A DNA stretch of 64,000 bases from contig RFFQ01000013.1 of assembly GCA_003697105.1 (NCBI GenBank), positions 1-64,000 on the forward strand. The letters are read 5' to 3'. This document shows positions 1 to 9,900 of this stretch, piece after piece. Each line of letters begins with the position of its first letter. Position 1 is the stretch's first letter. A model generated the notes under the pieces. The model was not told the origin of the DNA, searched no databases, and saw only the letters and a program-made list of their open reading frames with translations. This stretch comes from Gemmatimonadota bacterium. GTDB taxonomy: Bacteria > 4572-55 > J002. Made by a program: the position numbers and the translations under genes.

Positions 1-81
1 CGTCTGGTGATTTCGCGCTCCATTGGTTGCTACGATGTCGGATAATTGACATCCTCTTGATAAAACACCGGCTAAAACAAC

Positions 82-116
82 AAAACCTCACAGATGATAG
101 GCATCTGTGAGGTTTT
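82..116. terminator. bidirectional intrinsic terminator
   Basis: A perfect 15-bp stem (82-96 with 102-116) closes a 5-nt loop. A T run follows on the plus strand (to 119) and an A run precedes it, which gives a T run on the minus strand. It lies just past the end of the minus-strand operon that finishes at 141, so it probably ends that transcript and any plus-strand gene to the left of the window. Confidence 0.85.
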
Positions 117-140
117 TTTATCCGGTGAGTAGAGGAAGAC

Positions 141-1049
141 CTACTTGATCTTACTCGCCACAAATTTGAACATGTTTGAAGGTACCCATGCTTTCGCCAC
201 CTGATCTGGATTTGGCATTTCGTTCGGATATAGATTATGGGCTTTTAACTGTTCCACCAATTTCGGATCAAAAGGTTTATAATTCAGTTCTTTGCGAATG
301 TTAAGGTAGTAGTTCCAGTGATTATAAAAATGTTTATTTTCCACACCATACCCCACAAATATGGAATACTTCGGTCCCTTGATGTAACTTCCCGAGTGAA
401 TGACTCGCGGATCGAAAATGATGCAATCCCCCGGTTCCGTGGCAATCCAATCCGCTTTATCCGCAATCGGGTCATTTCCGGTGATGACGGACATCACATT
501 ACGGACGAAACCGGTCCCTTTTTCAATTTTTTTGCGTTCCGCATCGATGTTGACCGGGTCATACCGGTGACTACCCGGGATCAAGCCCAGTTTGAAATCA
601 CTTTCCGCATGTTTTTGCAGATACACCCCGCACCGGAGCAGTTTGTAAGGCGCTTCGCTTTCATCCCAATCATCCCCTTCACCAAATTTACGGGTCACGC
701 TATCCCGGTGCCACGTCACTGCCGAAAAGCCTACGTGCAAATCATTATGTTGCAAAAACCGGATATCATCACCTAAAAGGGCACGCGCATATCCCAATAG
801 TTTCTCATTGAAAATATGCTCCCAAAAGTCCGGTGTTTGCGCCACACCATCCGGTAACGTCCACGCTTTGTAAAGCGTTTTTTTCGTTTTGTATGTTTTC
901 AATTTTCCGGAGGTGAAATCTTCCCGACGAATACCCGAACGTTCTTCCAATTTGGCTAAATATTCCTGCACTTTCTCTTCCGAAAGTAATTGTCGAACAA
1001 CGATATAACCTTTTTCCTTAAATTGTTGATGTTGCTCTGGGGTTAACAT
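141..1049 (-). CDS. phytanoyl-CoA dioxygenase (PhyH) family protein
   Basis: Predicted Fe(II)/2-oxoglutarate-dependent oxygenase of the PhyH family, 302 aa, a normal length. The metal triad is visible as H114-x-D116 (WHRDS) and distal H218 (DPRVIHSGS). The usual 2-oxoglutarate-binding Arg about ten residues after the distal His is not obvious; Lys225 and Lys228 lie there instead, so co-substrate binding is less certain. It is the last gene of a six-gene minus-strand operon with an acylneuraminate cytidylyltransferase, an SDR and a Gfo/Idh enzyme. This suggests it hydroxylates a sugar, nucleotide-sugar or lipid intermediate of a surface glycan rather than phytanoyl-CoA. The substrate is inference. 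Confidence 0.8.
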   Translation of the reverse strand: MLTPEQHQQFKEKGYIVVRQLLSEEKVQEYLAKLEERSGIRREDFTSGKLKTYKTKKTLYKAWTLPDGVAQTPDFWEHIFNEKLLGYARALLGDDIRFLQHNDLHVGFSAVTWHRDSVTRKFGEGDDWDESEAPYKLLRCGVYLQKHAESDFKLGLIPGSHRYDPVNIDAERKKIEKGTGFVRNVMSVITGNDPIADKADWIATEPGDCIIFDPRVIHSGSYIKGPKYSIFVGYGVENKHFYNHWNYYLNIRKELNYKPFDPKLVEQLKAHNLYPNEMPNPDQVAKAWVPSNMFKFVASKIK

Positions 1050-1072
1050 AATGGACTACCTCTTTCTTTTGG

Positions 1073-2293
1073 TTATGAATGTGTCGCTGATAGAATTAGG
1101 TCACATAATTCTCGCACCGCGCCCTTACCACCGGGCTTACTCAATATCCAATCAACATGCCGCAGAATACTCGGATGGGCATCTGCCACGGCAATACCTA
1201 ATTTCACCCGTTTTAAACATTCCAGATCATTCACATCATTCCCCACATAAGCCACTTGCTCCAAAGTAAGATTCCGCTCTTGCAAAATGTGGTCAAGCAT
1301 ACGGGATTTATCGCGAATCCCTTGATAGCACGGTAAATTTAATTTTTCACAACGCGCAGAAACCACCGGATTGACTTCTGTAGAAAGTACCACAACTTGA
1401 ATATCACGCTGGCGCAATAAATTGAGTCCCATTCCATCGCCCCGATTACAGATAACGGCTTCCCGTTTATCTTCAAAAACGATCACGGTATTATCGGTAA
1501 AAACACCATCAAAGTCAAACACAATTAATTTTATGCCTTCAAATAGTTGAATCAGCAGGTGATTCGGGTGTACCATCTCCCGGTCATCTTTTGCAATAAG
1601 CCATTCTGCAAAGACCCATTGATCCGGAGTGTCGATGTCCACCGCATAGTAGGGGTCAATCATTAACGGTAAAATATGGTCACCGGTCAAAGACTGTTTT
1701 TCCATAATCGTGCGGTAACGGATCGTATCAATATGCCCCGTCTGCCAAAACGTAGGCGGCAATTTTTGGCGCGGCAAGTTGTACGGCTCATCAAATTCAG
1801 ATTCTAAGAGCGGCGTTAGGTATTTCGCCTCGCGTCGCCACATTTTATATGGATTTTCGCCGGAACGTGTGATAGATCGTACGGAGTCCGCTTGGGGATC
1901 CGCCACGAGCAATTGCACAGATTCATCCACGCTGGTGGGAGGGCGAAAGGGCGACGTCGGTCGTAGTTGGACTATTATTTCCGGTTTGTAAGCTTCGTTC
2001 TCCTCTAACCATTTCAAGGCATGCACCATTACCGGAAAATCTGTGGTATCATCCTGAGCCAGTTGTGATGGACGAATAAAAGGGACTTCTGCGCCGTAGC
2101 GCTGGGCAACTTCCGCAATCAAACTATCATCGGTTGAGACAATCACCCGACCCACGGACGCGGCTTGCCGTCCTGCCGCAATGCTATATGCCAACAACGG
2201 ATGCCCTGCCAATAACTTGATATTTTTGCGTGGAATTGACTTTGATCCTCCCCGAGCCGGAATAATTGCCAATACATTTTTCGGATTTACCAT
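1073..2293 (-). CDS. acylneuraminate cytidylyltransferase fused to KdsC-like HAD phosphatase
   Basis: Two-domain enzyme of 406 aa. Residues about 5-235 are a CMP-acylneuraminate (NeuA-type) cytidylyltransferase with the nucleotide-binding start IIPARGGSKSIPRKN; this domain activates nonulosonic acids with CTP. Residues about 252-400 are a HAD phosphatase of the KdsC/NeuB-associated type: nucleophile motif D260-F-D262-GVFTDN and a late GNDVNDL metal-binding motif. Such fusions occur in sialic-, legionaminic- or pseudaminic-acid-like pathways, where the phosphatase dephosphorylates the nonulosonate 9-phosphate before CMP transfer. The start overlaps the SDR stop by 7 nt, so the genes are translationally coupled. 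No NeuB condensing enzyme is in the window, so the exact sugar is unknown. Confidence 0.88.
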   Translation of the reverse strand: MVNPKNVLAIIPARGGSKSIPRKNIKLLAGHPLLAYSIAAGRQAASVGRVIVSTDDSLIAEVAQRYGAEVPFIRPSQLAQDDTTDFPVMVHALKWLEENEAYKPEIIVQLRPTSPFRPPTSVDESVQLLVADPQADSVRSITRSGENPYKMWRREAKYLTPLLESEFDEPYNLPRQKLPPTFWQTGHIDTIRYRTIMEKQSLTGDHILPLMIDPYYAVDIDTPDQWVFAEWLIAKDDREMVHPNHLLIQLFEGIKLIVFDFDGVFTDNTVIVFEDKREAVICNRGDGMGLNLLRQRDIQVVVLSTEVNPVVSARCEKLNLPCYQGIRDKSRMLDHILQERNLTLEQVAYVGNDVNDLECLKRVKLGIAVADAHPSILRHVDWILSKPGGKGAVRELCDLILSATHS

Positions 2294-3102
2294 GCAGACC
2301 AGCCTCCATCAATCACTAAATTTGCCCCTGTCATATAGGATGAGGCATCTGATAATAGAAAAATAAGCGCACCGCAATATTCGTCCTTGTTTGCCATGCG
2401 ATTCAGCGTGGTGCGAGCACTGTAACGACGCACAAATTCCTCGTCATGGTTGTTGAACACACCGCCCAAAGTCAGCGTGTTGACCCGAAGCCCGTTATCC
2501 GCCCAATACGCGGCTAAATATTTGGTAAACCCAAAAACGGCGCTTTTGGTGACCGTGTAATTAACCGGTTTGTAAGTTGGCGGTTCATTGGGGTCATCTT
2601 TTTGATAAAGCCGCTGATCCGGCCCATTCATACCGTAAGTAGATGAAATATTGACTACAACCCCTTTCTTCTGTTGGATCATGATCGGCGCAACGGCTTG
2701 GGTGCACAAAAACATACCCGTCAAATTTACATCGAGACTTTGTTGCCACAATTCCAAGGGGAAGGTTTCAAATGAATTGGTATGAAACTGTTGGTGGTCG
2801 CGATCAAATTTGGGGTCAATCGCGGCGTTATTGACCAAACCATCGATACGACCATAGGCATTCATAACTTGATCGATCATCTGTTGGATGGAATTCAGGT
2901 CGGTGAGGTCTAACCGGAGGGGCAACGCTTTTTCACCGGGGACATTTTCCGCGGCGGCTTGTGCGGCATCGAGGTTTAAGTCGGCAACCACGGCGTGAGC
3001 ACCGGCTTCCGAAAGTGCCGCCACATATTCCCGTCCCACCAGACCGCCCCCTCCAGTGACAATCACCACCCGTCCGGTCATGTCAAACTTTTCTTTATAC
3101 AT
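2287..3102 (-). CDS. SDR family oxidoreductase
   Basis: Classical short-chain dehydrogenase/reductase of about 271 aa. Seen: the NAD(P)-binding TGGGGLVG loop near the N-terminus, the NNAAID motif, the active-site Ser in NISSTYG, and YTVTK as the YxxxK catalytic pair. I chose the ATG at 3102, which overlaps the preceding oxidoreductase stop as ATGTATAA, rather than an upstream non-canonical start. It lies between a Gfo/Idh oxidoreductase and a CMP-sugar synthetase, so a nucleotide-sugar or nonulosonate reduction or oxidation step is likely. The substrate cannot be read from the sequence. Confidence 0.85.
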   Translation of the reverse strand: MYKEKFDMTGRVVIVTGGGGLVGREYVAALSEAGAHAVVADLNLDAAQAAAENVPGEKALPLRLDLTDLNSIQQMIDQVMNAYGRIDGLVNNAAIDPKFDRDHQQFHTNSFETFPLELWQQSLDVNLTGMFLCTQAVAPIMIQQKKGVVVNISSTYGMNGPDQRLYQKDDPNEPPTYKPVNYTVTKSAVFGFTKYLAAYWADNGLRVNTLTLGGVFNNHDEEFVRRYSARTTLNRMANKDEYCGALIFLLSDASSYMTGANLVIDGGWSAW

Positions 3103-4096
3103 TCTGCCATGTCCTTTCTGCTGCTGCAAGTTTGATAGCTTCTATTATGTGTTGAATCCGAATCCCGTCCGCGAAGGTGGACAACGATTTAACCGGCTCA
3201 TCAAAAATTAAATTCAAAAATTCACCCATTTCATGGAGAAACATGACGTTCCGTTCATAGTGTGCCGGCGGGTTGAAAACGGTGGTTTCTTCGGTTTCTG
3301 CTTCGTAGAGTATTGCTTTACCGCTGATGTCATCCCAATGAATGGTTCCGCATTGTCCCACCAGATGTACCCACCGCGCGGTCGGACGCTCTACATAATT
3401 GAGATGAACCGAGCCAAACGCTCCAGAGTCAAATTGGAGTAAGGTCAAGGCGGTATCTTCGGAATCCACCTCCAAGCCGCCGATAATACCTGTTACCGCC
3501 GAGACTGCGGTGATTTCTCCCACCAGCCAGCGGAGCATATCAAATGGGTGGCACAATGTCAACAAAACTCCCCCACCCAAAGCGGCTTGGGCACTATAAC
3601 TTTTCCGGTAATCTTCCCACGGATGCCACCCCGGCAGATATTCCCCATAATGCGCTTCTGCCGTGACAATCTGCCCAATTTTCGCTTGATCCAACCATGT
3701 TTTGACCTGTTGCAATGCGGGATGAAACCGGTATTGAAATCCCATCATCACTTTAAGGTGGTTTTGGGTCACAATCCGTTGCAATTCCGCAATTCCATCC
3801 AGCGAGTGGGAAATCGGTTTTTCTAACAGAAGGTGACTTCCCGCTTTCGCGGCTTCGATGGCAACGGGTAAATGAAGTGCGGTCGGATTAGCAATGATGG
3901 TTGCCAACGGCTTTTTTGCTAATGCCGCTGCTAGGTCATATTCGGTGGGGATGTGTTCAAAAGGGTTTTCTGGGAGCGTGCTTTTACCGGTACGGTAGAG
4001 CAATAGATTATCATACCCTAATGCCAGCAAATTTTGTAGGTGACGACGACCGATAGAACCTAAACCGGCAATCAAAATAGGCTGTTCTGTATTCAT
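3095..4096 (-). CDS. Gfo/Idh/MocA family oxidoreductase
   Basis: NAD(P)-dependent sugar oxidoreductase of 333 aa. The Rossmann domain (about 1-120) has the dinucleotide motif GLGSIGRRH and the conserved EKPISHS segment that carries the catalytic-region Lys. The C-terminal alpha/beta half (about 130-330) fits the family. It overlaps the upstream glycosyltransferase by 4 nt (ATGA) and the downstream SDR by 8 nt. Two adjacent oxidoreductases plus a CMP-nonulosonate synthetase suggest stepwise oxidation and reduction of a capsule or LPS sugar. Confidence 0.87.
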   Translation of the reverse strand: MNTEQPILIAGLGSIGRRHLQNLLALGYDNLLLYRTGKSTLPENPFEHIPTEYDLAAALAKKPLATIIANPTALHLPVAIEAAKAGSHLLLEKPISHSLDGIAELQRIVTQNHLKVMMGFQYRFHPALQQVKTWLDQAKIGQIVTAEAHYGEYLPGWHPWEDYRKSYSAQAALGGGVLLTLCHPFDMLRWLVGEITAVSAVTGIIGGLEVDSEDTALTLLQFDSGAFGSVHLNYVERPTARWVHLVGQCGTIHWDDISGKAILYEAETEETTVFNPPAHYERNVMFLHEMGEFLNLIFDEPVKSLSTFADGIRIQHIIEAIKLAAAERTWQNV

Positions 4097-5067
4097 GTCG
4101 ATGTACCTTTGATAACGTTCCGGCAGACCTCAGCGATATACTCGCTGGATTTTCCGCCGTTCTGCCACGGTGTCAATTTGCGTAGCTCTGCCACATCCAA
4201 ATCGTAAGAATGGACTTCTTTGCCTAGGGCTAAGCCAACATAATTCACGGTGGAATATTGGGTGATGAGCACATCACAATTGGCGATCATCTCATCCGTA
4301 TTGCCCTCGGTATAAATCAAGGCATGGGGCGCCAACGCTTTAATTTCACGTACCGCTCGTTCTTTTTTCTCATTGGGATGCAATTTGAAGATTACTTGCC
4401 GGTCACCGGCAATATCCAGCGCATATTGGATAAATTTCTTCCGATTATGAATTTTCAGCGTTTCGCGCGCATCCGAAGTGGCGACCAACACGTAATGTTT
4501 GTGCGGAAAGTCGTTATCTAAAAAGCGTTTTACATTATCAAAATTGGGGATGCCCGTCACCACAATTTTTTCCGGTTTGACCCCTTTACGGATGAATAAA
4601 TCCCGGTAACCTTCTGATGCTACACAGAACTTTTCATACGCATCGGATAAGCCCGTGGTTGACGTTCCGGCAAGGTAGCGTGGCAATTTCAGCGTTTTTA
4701 CCAGATGGTACGTCCACTTTTCGGGGTCGGTCATGCCCTCCTGCACCAGCACAATTTTTTTATCCGCAATATTACGCTGGATCACCAGATCAGAAGAGGA
4801 AACAACTAAATCATAATCACCTGCCGTTCCACCGTAATCGGTCTTCAAATGATGCGCTTCAAAGTATTCACGAGATTGGCGCGCCCGTTTTTCCCCCATG
4901 ACGGTGAATTCCAACAAACGTGCTTTTGCCAGTAATCCCAAAAACCCGTCGCTGTAATAGGTAGTAAAATAACAATCGTATTCATCCATCAGATGTTGTG
5001 CGATCTGGTGCATCATGGTGGTCTGGTTCATCGAACCACCAATAAATAAAATTTTATCTGTGCCCAT
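4093..5067 (-). CDS. GT-B-fold polysaccharide transferase, CDP-glycerol/epimerase-like
   Basis: 324-aa soluble protein. The N-terminal start KILFIGGSMNQTT and the C-terminal half, with HPNEKK, then an acidic TEGNTDEMIANCDVLITQYST segment, are the pattern of GT-B transferases and capsule-type CDP-glycerol or UDP-GlcNAc-2-epimerase-like enzymes: a phosphosugar-binding HP motif followed by an ITQYST nucleotide-loop motif. It most likely transfers a sugar or polyol phosphate to a surface glycan. It is the second gene of the operon and sits 14 nt after the membrane protein. The specific donor and acceptor are not recognisable. Confidence 0.6.
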   Translation of the reverse strand: MGTDKILFIGGSMNQTTMMHQIAQHLMDEYDCYFTTYYSDGFLGLLAKARLLEFTVMGEKRARQSREYFEAHHLKTDYGGTAGDYDLVVSSSDLVIQRNIADKKIVLVQEGMTDPEKWTYHLVKTLKLPRYLAGTSTTGLSDAYEKFCVASEGYRDLFIRKGVKPEKIVVTGIPNFDNVKRFLDNDFPHKHYVLVATSDARETLKIHNRKKFIQYALDIAGDRQVIFKLHPNEKKERAVREIKALAPHALIYTEGNTDEMIANCDVLITQYSTVNYVGLALGKEVHSYDLDVAELRKLTPWQNGGKSSEYIAEVCRNVIKGTST

Positions 5068-5081
5068 TATTAAAAAAATAT

Positions 5082-6161
5082 CTAGCTAGTAGGTTCAGAA
5101 GATACCGGTTTTGAAGTGAGATGCAACAAGCCGGCAAACACAAAAATATCTAAAATCAATAGGAAATAAAAGGTCAAAAATCGCCACCCAGCGGTTATCA
5201 AACCGATGGCTTCTGCCGGTAAAAACGGCTTATAAATAATAAAGAAGATGGCTTCTGCGCCCCCAGAGGCACCCGGTAACGGCACAAAATTCATTGACAA
5301 AAAGACAAACCACTGCAAGATTAAAAAGCGCAACGGGTCTGCCGGTAACCCGAGACTCAGCACCAACGCGGTAATAACGGAATAACGGCAAATCCATTGA
5401 ATGCCTGTGATAAACGTCGTTAAAACATACCACAGTTTGCCGCGCCGCGCCACCAAACGGTAAACATATTTAAATTCATCCCATGCAATCGCCGCTTTAC
5501 GAGCAAATCGAGCAAGAACAGATGTTCGCTGCGTCTTAAGTTTGGGATTGATAACCTTTCGCTTGAAGACCGTCAAGACAAAAACGATGACCAACACCCC
5601 TAAAAGAACATATAATGACAGCGGCGATACTATTTTTGCTTTTGCGGCGTCCCATAAGCCAAAATCCCACATGGAATATCGAGCGAGACCCACCGGAAAA
5701 ATGACCAGCAGGAAAAATAGGTAAAAACCGAAATCTTCAACAGCCCCAAAGGTTGCTAATGATGCCGCTTCGCCCGGACTCAAGCCTTCCTGAATCAGCA
5801 TTCCGGCTTTGACCGGGGAGCCACCTACGGAAGTGGGGCTGACTGCCGCCCCCATCTCCGTACCAATGACGATTTTCATCACGCGCAAAAACGGGATGTT
5901 ATAACCTAAGAATCGAGTCCAAATCAACACCCGAAACGTATTCAAAAACCACGGGATCCATGTCAATAGGAGCGCCAAGAAAAAGTATGGCAACGAAAAT
6001 GAAATCACCGAAGTGAAAATATCATCATCCGTGGTCAAAAAGGAAAAAATTAGATTTCCAGCAACACCCATTAAAATAAAAATTAACAACCTCCGAAAAA
6101 TTTTATCAAAATCAATGGAAAATGAGGAGGTTGGAGCGGGAACTGGAGTTTGGATTGGCAC
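5082..6161 (-). CDS. lysylphosphatidylglycerol synthase TM-region / YbhN-like membrane protein
   Basis: 359-aa polytopic inner-membrane protein with about eight hydrophobic segments. It carries the conserved motif of the UPF0104/LPG-synthase transmembrane family: GTEMGAAVSPTSVGGSPVKAG near residues 95-115 and the late FVPLPGASGGAEAIFF segment. The family includes lipid flippases and the membrane half of aminoacyl-phosphatidylglycerol synthases. No soluble transferase domain is attached here. First gene of the six-gene glycan operon, so it may move or modify the lipid-linked intermediate; that role is inference from context. Confidence 0.8.
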   Translation of the reverse strand: MPIQTPVPAPTSSFSIDFDKIFRRLLIFILMGVAGNLIFSFLTTDDDIFTSVISFSLPYFFLALLLTWIPWFLNTFRVLIWTRFLGYNIPFLRVMKIVIGTEMGAAVSPTSVGGSPVKAGMLIQEGLSPGEAASLATFGAVEDFGFYLFFLLVIFPVGLARYSMWDFGLWDAAKAKIVSPLSLYVLLGVLVIVFVLTVFKRKVINPKLKTQRTSVLARFARKAAIAWDEFKYVYRLVARRGKLWYVLTTFITGIQWICRYSVITALVLSLGLPADPLRFLILQWFVFLSMNFVPLPGASGGAEAIFFIIYKPFLPAEAIGLITAGWRFLTFYFLLILDIFVFAGLLHLTSKPVSSEPTS

Positions 6162-6198
6162 AAGTTGTTAATCCTAAAAGTAAGGTGCTTAAAATTTA

Positions 6199-6210
6199 TG
6201 TTCGTGAACA
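6199..6210. promoter_or_regulatory. 12-bp palindrome in divergent intergenic region
   Basis: TGTTCGTGAACA is a perfect 12-bp palindrome. It lies in the 239-nt gap between the minus-strand glycan operon (start 6161) and the plus-strand lipoprotein gene (6401). The position suits a repressor site, but no regulator is identified and a 12-bp dyad can occur by chance. No convincing sigma70 promoter was seen in this gap. Confidence 0.3.
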
Positions 6211-6400
6211 CAAGAGCCCCCAATTTATAGTAAATAAGCCGTTTACGCCAGTTATTTTATGATGAAAAAGGCACACCAGTTCAATATTTTCCAACATACC
6301 GATAGCCCAGATTCGGCTTGATCCGTTGGAACGGAATCGCGAAACACCGCCCAGCTAGCGGCGGCATTAATAAACCCTCAAATATGAGAATGGAGAACTC

Positions 6401-6832
6401 ATGAACATTTGGTCTTGGAGCGGAATAACCCTTCTTCTACTGATTACCAGTTGTACTCCTCCGCCTCGTCCCCCGTCACCCCATATTACCCGTGATAACC
6501 CCCTACTTTATCAGGAGATTGCCCAACGGCGTTTTCTGGGACAGGCAGAATACCGGTTCAATCCGACAAAAACCCATGTAATGGTCATCCGGCGCGGTAA
6601 AACACGCCCATTTACACCCAAATATGCCCAGCCACTCGAGTTTTTTATCTTTGATCTGGCGGAACAGCGAATCGTTTATGAAGATCAACAAGCAAATGGG
6701 AAGGTGACTTGGGTCACCCCCCATCAGATTAAAGTTACGTTATTCCCGGAAACCATGCAAGGCATTGAAAACGAACCATACGGCTACCTTTATGACGTGC
6801 AAACACAACAAAAAACGGTGTTATCACAATAA
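6401..6832 (+). CDS. hypothetical lipoprotein
   Basis: 143 aa. Residues 1-17 form a signal peptide ending in the lipobox LITSC (Cys18), followed by a Pro-rich linker (PPPRPPSP), so it should be a lipidated envelope protein. The remainder has alternating beta-type hydrophobicity and no family I recognise. A hairpin lies directly after the stop. It stands alone between the divergent glycan operon and the large Asp-box protein. Confidence 0.75.
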   Translation: MNIWSWSGITLLLLITSCTPPPRPPSPHITRDNPLLYQEIAQRRFLGQAEYRFNPTKTHVMVIRRGKTRPFTPKYAQPLEFFIFDLAEQRIVYEDQQANGKVTWVTPHQIKVTLFPETMQGIENEPYGYLYDVQTQQKTVLSQ

Positions 6833-6838
6833 TTTACC

Positions 6839-6873
6839 GCCCATTTTCGGACAACTTCAGTCCGATAATGGGC
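6839..6873 (+). terminator. hairpin after lipoprotein gene
   Basis: The arms GCCCATT-TTCGGAC (6839-6852) and GTCCGAT-AATGGGC (6860-6873) pair with one internal mismatch around a 7-nt loop, 7 nt after the lipoprotein stop. There is no strong U run, so it may be a weak or Rho-assisted terminator. Confidence 0.5.
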
Positions 6874-6911
6874 ACTTTACTGTAATTTGTTCAATTTAAG
6901 GAGGATGTGAA

Positions 6912-9900
6912 ATGTCGCATCGATTATGGATTACTTATATTGTGAGTTTGAGCGTGATCATTGGGTTCGCACTCACCAGTTTTGCCGGGAGGGACGATCT
7001 GCCCGAAGAGACGAAACGACCGGAATTATATCATCATGATGCCCAATCAACCTACAAACGGAGTCTAGCGGTCTATCCACCCGAAACAAACGGGTTCAGT
7101 TCCGCCCAATTACGGGATAAACGTCTCCAACAGCGGTTAGGGATTCGGAAGGCAAAGAAAGATATGAGCTTTGGTCATCCTGATAAATTTTTTGAGTTGC
7201 ACCAAGCCCTACGAACGCGAGGCGGGGAAATCGCACCATCCTATCCCCCGAATTATAAACAGATCGAACTGGAAAAAGCTCTGCGCCGTAGCCATCAACG
7301 CGGCTTACGAGAAAACCTGGATTGGATTGAACGCGGACCCGCCAACGTGAGCGGCCGAACCCGCGCCATTGTGGTAGACCCAGATGACCCACTGAATATA
7401 TGGTACGTCGGTGCGACCAGCGGCGGTTTGTGGAAAACCACAAATGCCGGTGAAAGTTGGATCGATTTAACCCCACCGAATATGGTCAATCTCGCCATCG
7501 GTACGTTAGCGATGGCGGCTTCTAACCCGAATGTGATGTATGCGGGTACCGGAGAAGGGCTAGGCGGTCTGGGGCAAGTTCGTGGGGATGGTATATTTAA
7601 AACAACGGATCGTGGTGAAACATGGGTGCAGTTGGAAACCACCCTTGAATTTTCGAGTATCAATCGCATTATCGTTGATCCTACAGATGAAAATATTGTG
7701 CTGGCAGCGGCAGAAGCCAATCGATATGCGTCTGGACAAGTAGGCGGCGGTGTGGTTGAACCGTTTGGTCGTATCTATAAATCTACCGATGGTGGCACTA
7801 CCTGGACGATAACTTATGAGAACTCCAACGGCTATCCGGTCGAACAGATCATCGCCAATCCGGATAGTTTTCATATTCAATTTGCCACCGTGCAATGGGA
7901 TGGCATCTTCAAATCCACCGATGCCGGGGAGACCTGGACACAGAAGCTCAATGTCGCCAATTACAATGGACGACGGACGGAACTCGCCATTTCGCCCTCT
8001 AACCCTCGTTACATGTATGCCGGGATAGAAGGATCATTTGGTAGTGGAGCACTCCTTTTTCAATCAACAGATATGGGCGAAACGTGGACAAACCTAGCGG
8101 CGCAAGGGGCGAATATCCCCAACTGGCTCGGATCACAAGGGTGGTACGATAACTGTTTGGCGTTCAGCCCCTATGATACATCCGAGCTATATCTGGGGGG
8201 TATCCATCTCTGGAAATCGACACTCCTCAGTGAAGGCATTATTGATGTGCAAGAAAATGGCACCGATGAATTTATGATGTTGATCCCGTGGGGTGGTTTT
8301 GAAGGCGGCGGTGTCGGGACCGGGGTACAGTTTGCCAGTGTCGGGGCGCCACCCCCATTTGGCTTGGAAGATGAAGATTATGTTTCCGTTGAAGTTCGCT
8401 TTGGTCCCGGTATTCACCAGCGGATCCACCGGTTTGGTTTTGACGGCTTTCAAACCCTTTACGAAGATTATGAGGAGGTGCCCTTTGAAGTTTGGGATAC
8501 CGAGAATGATCGCCAATTGATGGCTTCCTTCCTCGATTTTGACGGGAACGATGCTTTTGAACTCACCCCCATCCTGGATCCGAACAACCCCACAAATGAC
8601 ATCATCATGATCAACAGCGTACTCTATGCCGAAACGCCCGATCCGACGATTTCCGGACGGGGGGATGGGCTATTTTACAAAAATATCTACACGATTTGGT
8701 CGGGACTAGCGCCGGGCGCCACGTGGGAACCGGACAGCCTACCGGAATCCAACTTAGCGATTATTTATGGTGAAATTGACGATCCGGTGTTCGGAATCCA
8801 CCAAATTTCATATGGGTACAACCCATTTACGGACAGCGGCACTCATGCGGATCACCATAATTTAACACTGATTCCAATTAATCCGGAAGAAGGCACTTTT
8901 CGCATTCTGAACGGGAATGATGGCGGGGTCTTTTATTCCGATGATGGCGGCTTAACGTGGGAAAACACCCTGAACGGCTACAATACCACCCAATTTTACG
9001 GCGTTGATAAAAAACCCGGCGCCGATGAATATATTGGCGGGATGCAAGATAACGGTACGTGGCAATCTCCACCGGGCGTCAGTGCGGATAGCACCACCAG
9101 TTGGCTGTATCGCATCGGGGGCGACGGATACGAAACGGCATGGCATTATGAAAATCCAGACTGGATATTAGGCGGCTATCAGTTTAATGGTATCAATCGC
9201 AGCACCAACGGCGGTGAAACTTGGGTTGACATCAGTGGCCAAATTGAAAGCGGCGCCGGAAATGCCCCATTTGTCACCAAAATTGCCAAATCCAACAGTG
9301 ATCCCGATCTAGTATTTGCCGTTAGTGCCTCTGGGGTATGGCGATCCGATGATTTTGGCGAAACATGGATTTTAACCCCCATCCCCGACCGGGAATGGCG
9401 AATGAGCAACCAAACCCATGTCCAGATTTCCCAAGCGAACCCACAAGTGGTCTGGGCAGGGGCACGCTTGGCAGACCCGGCAAATTCCCGCGCGACGTTG
9501 CATGTCTCGCAAGATGGTGGCTTAACCTTCACCCCTTGCGAAAGACCGGATTACGATCTCGGTTTAGTAACCGGATTGGCGACCCACCCCATCGACGAGG
9601 GTACCGCTTATGCACTGTTTTCATTCAGTGGAGCACCAAAAGTGCTACGGACAACCGATTTTGGACAAACGTGGGAAGACATTTCCGGCTTTGGCAACAA
9701 CGGAGAGAGTGATAACGGCTTCCCGGATGTGGCAGTTTATTCCTTGTTGGTGATGCCGCACGATCCAGACGTGATCTGGGTTGGGACGGAGATCGGGCTA
9801 TTTGAATCCACAGATAATGGCGAAAGTTGGGCGTATGCAGATAATGGCTTCCCGGCAGTCTCGATCTGGGAGATGAATATCACGGATGATCAGGTTGTGA

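Noticed and set aside
318..776. Plus-strand open frame within the PhyH gene
   Set aside because: It lies fully inside a well-supported minus-strand gene, with no ribosome-binding site or recognisable domain.
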